NCBI GenBank assembly: GCA_946807835.1
Contig: OX327703.1
Location: forward strand, 689,501-753,500
Direction: 5' to 3'
DNA length: 64,000 bases
Source: Ailanthus altissimus
Taxonomy: Eukaryota; Streptophyta; Magnoliopsida; Sapindales; Simaroubaceae
Shown here: positions 62,101 through 64,000 of the stretch, one piece after another
How the letters are laid out: each line of letters begins with the position of its first letter
Position numbering within the stretch: position 1 is the first letter of the stretch
The notes under the pieces: generated by a model
The model's input: the letters and a program-made list of their open reading frames with translations, nothing else
What the model was told of the DNA's origin: nothing
Database searches by the model: none
Position numbers and translations under genes: made by a program

Positions 62101-63969
62101 CCAACATTCAGAAACATTGCTCAGCTTGGAGGAGCAAAGAAACAGGTAAGGCACTGACAGAACTGAACAACAAAACATAGACAGGGATCATTCGAAATGA
62201 TGGGGAAAAAATAATAACAAAAAAGGAAAGACCTACTTGCAACTCTTCCAAATCTGACTCAGTTATGGGATTCTGGCGTTTTACTTTCTTTCCATCTTCA
62301 CTAACTCCCTGTTAGTTATTGATGCAAAAAACAAAAAGGGATTAAGACCAGATGTACAGCAAAAGGAAAACATTAGGGGTAACAAAAATAAAAGTATGAG
62401 CATATGGGAAAAAACTCACAAGCTTTGACGAGTTGCGCAGAACAGTGGCAAGCTGTGAATTACTACTTATGAGAGCTTTAATCTTCTTAAAAGATGCCAC
62501 AACAGATATAGGCACTATACGAGGAGCGCAGAAAACATATTAGAACAAATATGGAACGATTAATGAAAAGACACAATTTAGATGGCAATCTATCAATGTA
62601 ACTATCAGTCAAAAGAGTACACAAGAAAATACAATATATTTTCTCATACGCATACAAAACGAAAAGTGGCTGAAGTGGGACTACCCATAGGAACTCAAAA
62701 CCAACTTCATCTCATATAACATCCCAATTATCCATCAATATTTATTGAATTCAAACTATATTGTTTCCCCCACCATCAATTTCTTGCCTTTTCAAATTTT
62801 TCTCTTTCCCTTCTTTCTTATTGGTATTTGAGACACAAAGAAAAACAATTTATTGCAGATCTATTTAGAATTCTATATAACATTAGATACCAAACATAGT
62901 TTCTCTTTCTAAGACCGAAAAGTTAATACATATATAGAATTGATCTAGTGAACTACGTAGCTCACCATACGATGAGCAACACTGCCACATGTCACTATCT
63001 AGTAAATCCACAACTTTTTATAACTTTTGCACAGTTTATAATGTGGTACAGAATATTGTCACGTGTCCAAGAGCTCACCATGTGGTGAGTTACGTAGCCC
63101 ACTAGATCAATTCTCTCTCTCTCTCTCTCCATATATATATATATGTATCCACAATTTCTGCATAATTCACGACGTGAATTAGAATCTTGCCATGTGTCTA
63201 GGTGCTCACCATATAACACTATAGCCCACTAGATCATTTTCCTATATATATAATCATTAATAACCTTTCAATATTGAACGAGAAAAAGAGGTATCCTGGA
63301 ACGCTATAGAGACCAAAGCCAAAAGATGACCACAACCCTTCAATGTTATTTTCTTTTTTCCCTAAAAAATAAAACTATTCTTTCTTGCCAAATTATCTGC
63401 AAAGAGTTGGAACAATTCATTTCTCCAGTGTTTGTTCTGGAGTCCTTTCCCAAAAGCACCGATATTCTCCATAAGTAATGAGTCCCAAGAACCCAGAATA
63501 GCCCACTAAACCTTATATTCTTTCCACTAGTTATAAGACTGATTTTTTTTCATTGTTTAGTGGCTTCAAAAAAATATTTATGTTATTCACATCTCATACT
63601 GGTTTGTTTAAAGGATTCAACTTTGAAGAATTTTGTTTCCATTGCTTAATATGCTTTATGCAGCAGAACACCAAGACCATCCACAAGTTTTCTAAAAAAA
63701 TCACCACTAAGGAACCGTATGATGATTAAGAAAATTAAAAGGTACAAGGGGTACAGGAGAGACAAAGAAAGAAGTTATCTATATACCTTTATGCTACAAA
63801 GCAAATGCAATGAACTGACGGACCAAATAGACTGAACCACTATAAAGTACACAATTAAAAACATAATTAAAGTAGCAGAGATATTACCATATCCTTCAGG
63901 ATCCTTAAGGATGAACCGCATAAGATGATCAGTGGTGGCCAAGTTTAAATCACTGAAATAATACTCCAC
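59200..63969 (-). CDS. La-related protein 6 (LARP6 group), 5' end outside window
   Basis: Visible exons: 63969-63888, 62514-62420, 62308-62237, 61960-61881, 61762-61663, 60995-60948, 60839-60771, 60189-60040, 59484-59200; 981 bases, 326 codons plus stop TGA at 59200-59202. An acceptor at 63970 shows that at least one exon lies beyond the right edge. The protein has a La motif (VEYYFSDLNL, FILKDPEGYVPISVV), an RRM-like fold (CRIVVAENLP, HAFVEYESVELAEKAI), an acidic/Q-rich linker, a His/Asn/Gly-rich and basic stretch, and a C-terminal SUZ-C-type motif (PGPRMPDGTRGF, GRGKP). LARP6 proteins bind RNA, and plant members act in mRNA metabolism in the cytoplasm and nucleus. No defect was seen. Gene order favours the LARP6b subgroup. 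Confidence 0.94.
62936..63114. mobile_element. MITE with about 40-bp terminal inverted repeats in LARP6 intron
   Basis: Left arm AGAATTGATCTAGTGAACTA, continuing CGTAGCTCACCATACGATGAG. The right arm reverse complement is AGAATTGATCTAGTGGGCTA, continuing CGTAACTCACCACATGGTGAG. The arms differ at only a few positions. It has no coding capacity. A (CT)n run adjoins the right end, so the target duplication is unclear. It lies in the 1.37-kb intron between the first two visible exons. Confidence 0.85.
63145..63240. mobile_element. Partial second copy of the same MITE
   Basis: It matches the right half of 62936-63114: TCCACAA, the GTGTCTAGGTGCTCACCATA block and AGCCCACTAGATCA in the same order. 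The left half is absent. Confidence 0.7.
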
Positions 63970-64000
63970 CTGCAATTTGATTTGTTGTACAATAACAATA

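Noticed and set aside
1..64000. CRISPR array, bacterial operon or viral genome
   Set aside because: No regularly spaced repeats with unique spacers, and gene structure is plant throughout; the retroelements explain the reverse transcriptase and integrase.

Overview
The window is nuclear DNA of a flowering plant, most likely a eudicot. It is strongly AT-rich, its genes have short exons with GT/AG introns, and it holds plant-specific families plus hAT-type MITEs, a Ty1/copia retrotransposon and solo LTRs. No bacterial or viral system and no CRISPR array was seen. I cannot name the species.

Layout. (1) 1-683 (+): the last three exons of a GH28 polygalacturonase. (2) 684-14082: long AT-rich gene-poor DNA with several MITEs and microsatellites. 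(3) 14083-16702 (+): ankyrin-repeat/PGG membrane protein, 3 exons, 618 codons. (4) 18006-24468 (-): WD40 plus inositol-polyphosphate 5-phosphatase, 11 exons, 1146 codons. (5) 24818-29314: a foldback hAT MITE with an intact 8-bp target duplication and an old 2.15-kb solo LTR. (6) 29386-38515 (-) and 41616-46067 (-): tandem copies of a HOL-type SAM-dependent halide/thiol methyltransferase. The first carries a 6.6-kb copia element in one intron, and that element is itself interrupted by a second solo LTR of the family in (5). (7) 46068-53207: gene-poor DNA with a decayed hAT transposase, a fragment of a PIF-type bHLH gene and a tandem duplication. (8) 53208-56932 (-): chloroplast outer-envelope channel OEP37, 6 exons. 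(9) 57262-57335 (-): tRNA-Ile(AAU). (10) 59200-63969 (-): La-related protein 6, whose 5' exon(s) lie beyond the right edge.

For every multi-exon model I placed GT/AG junctions by hand. The summed exon lengths of the complete genes are multiples of three and the joined frames read through with family motifs in order, so the structures are well supported. UTR ends and transcription starts cannot be fixed from sequence alone.

The genes do not form a pathway. Their order (polygalacturonase, 5PTase, HOL tandem array, OEP37, LARP6) matches, from memory, an Arabidopsis chromosome 2 block around At2g43890-At2g43970, so the likeliest explanation is conserved microsynteny. The striking local biology is the nested retroelement history inside one methyltransferase duplicate, whose downstream exons all stayed open while its N-terminal extension decayed.
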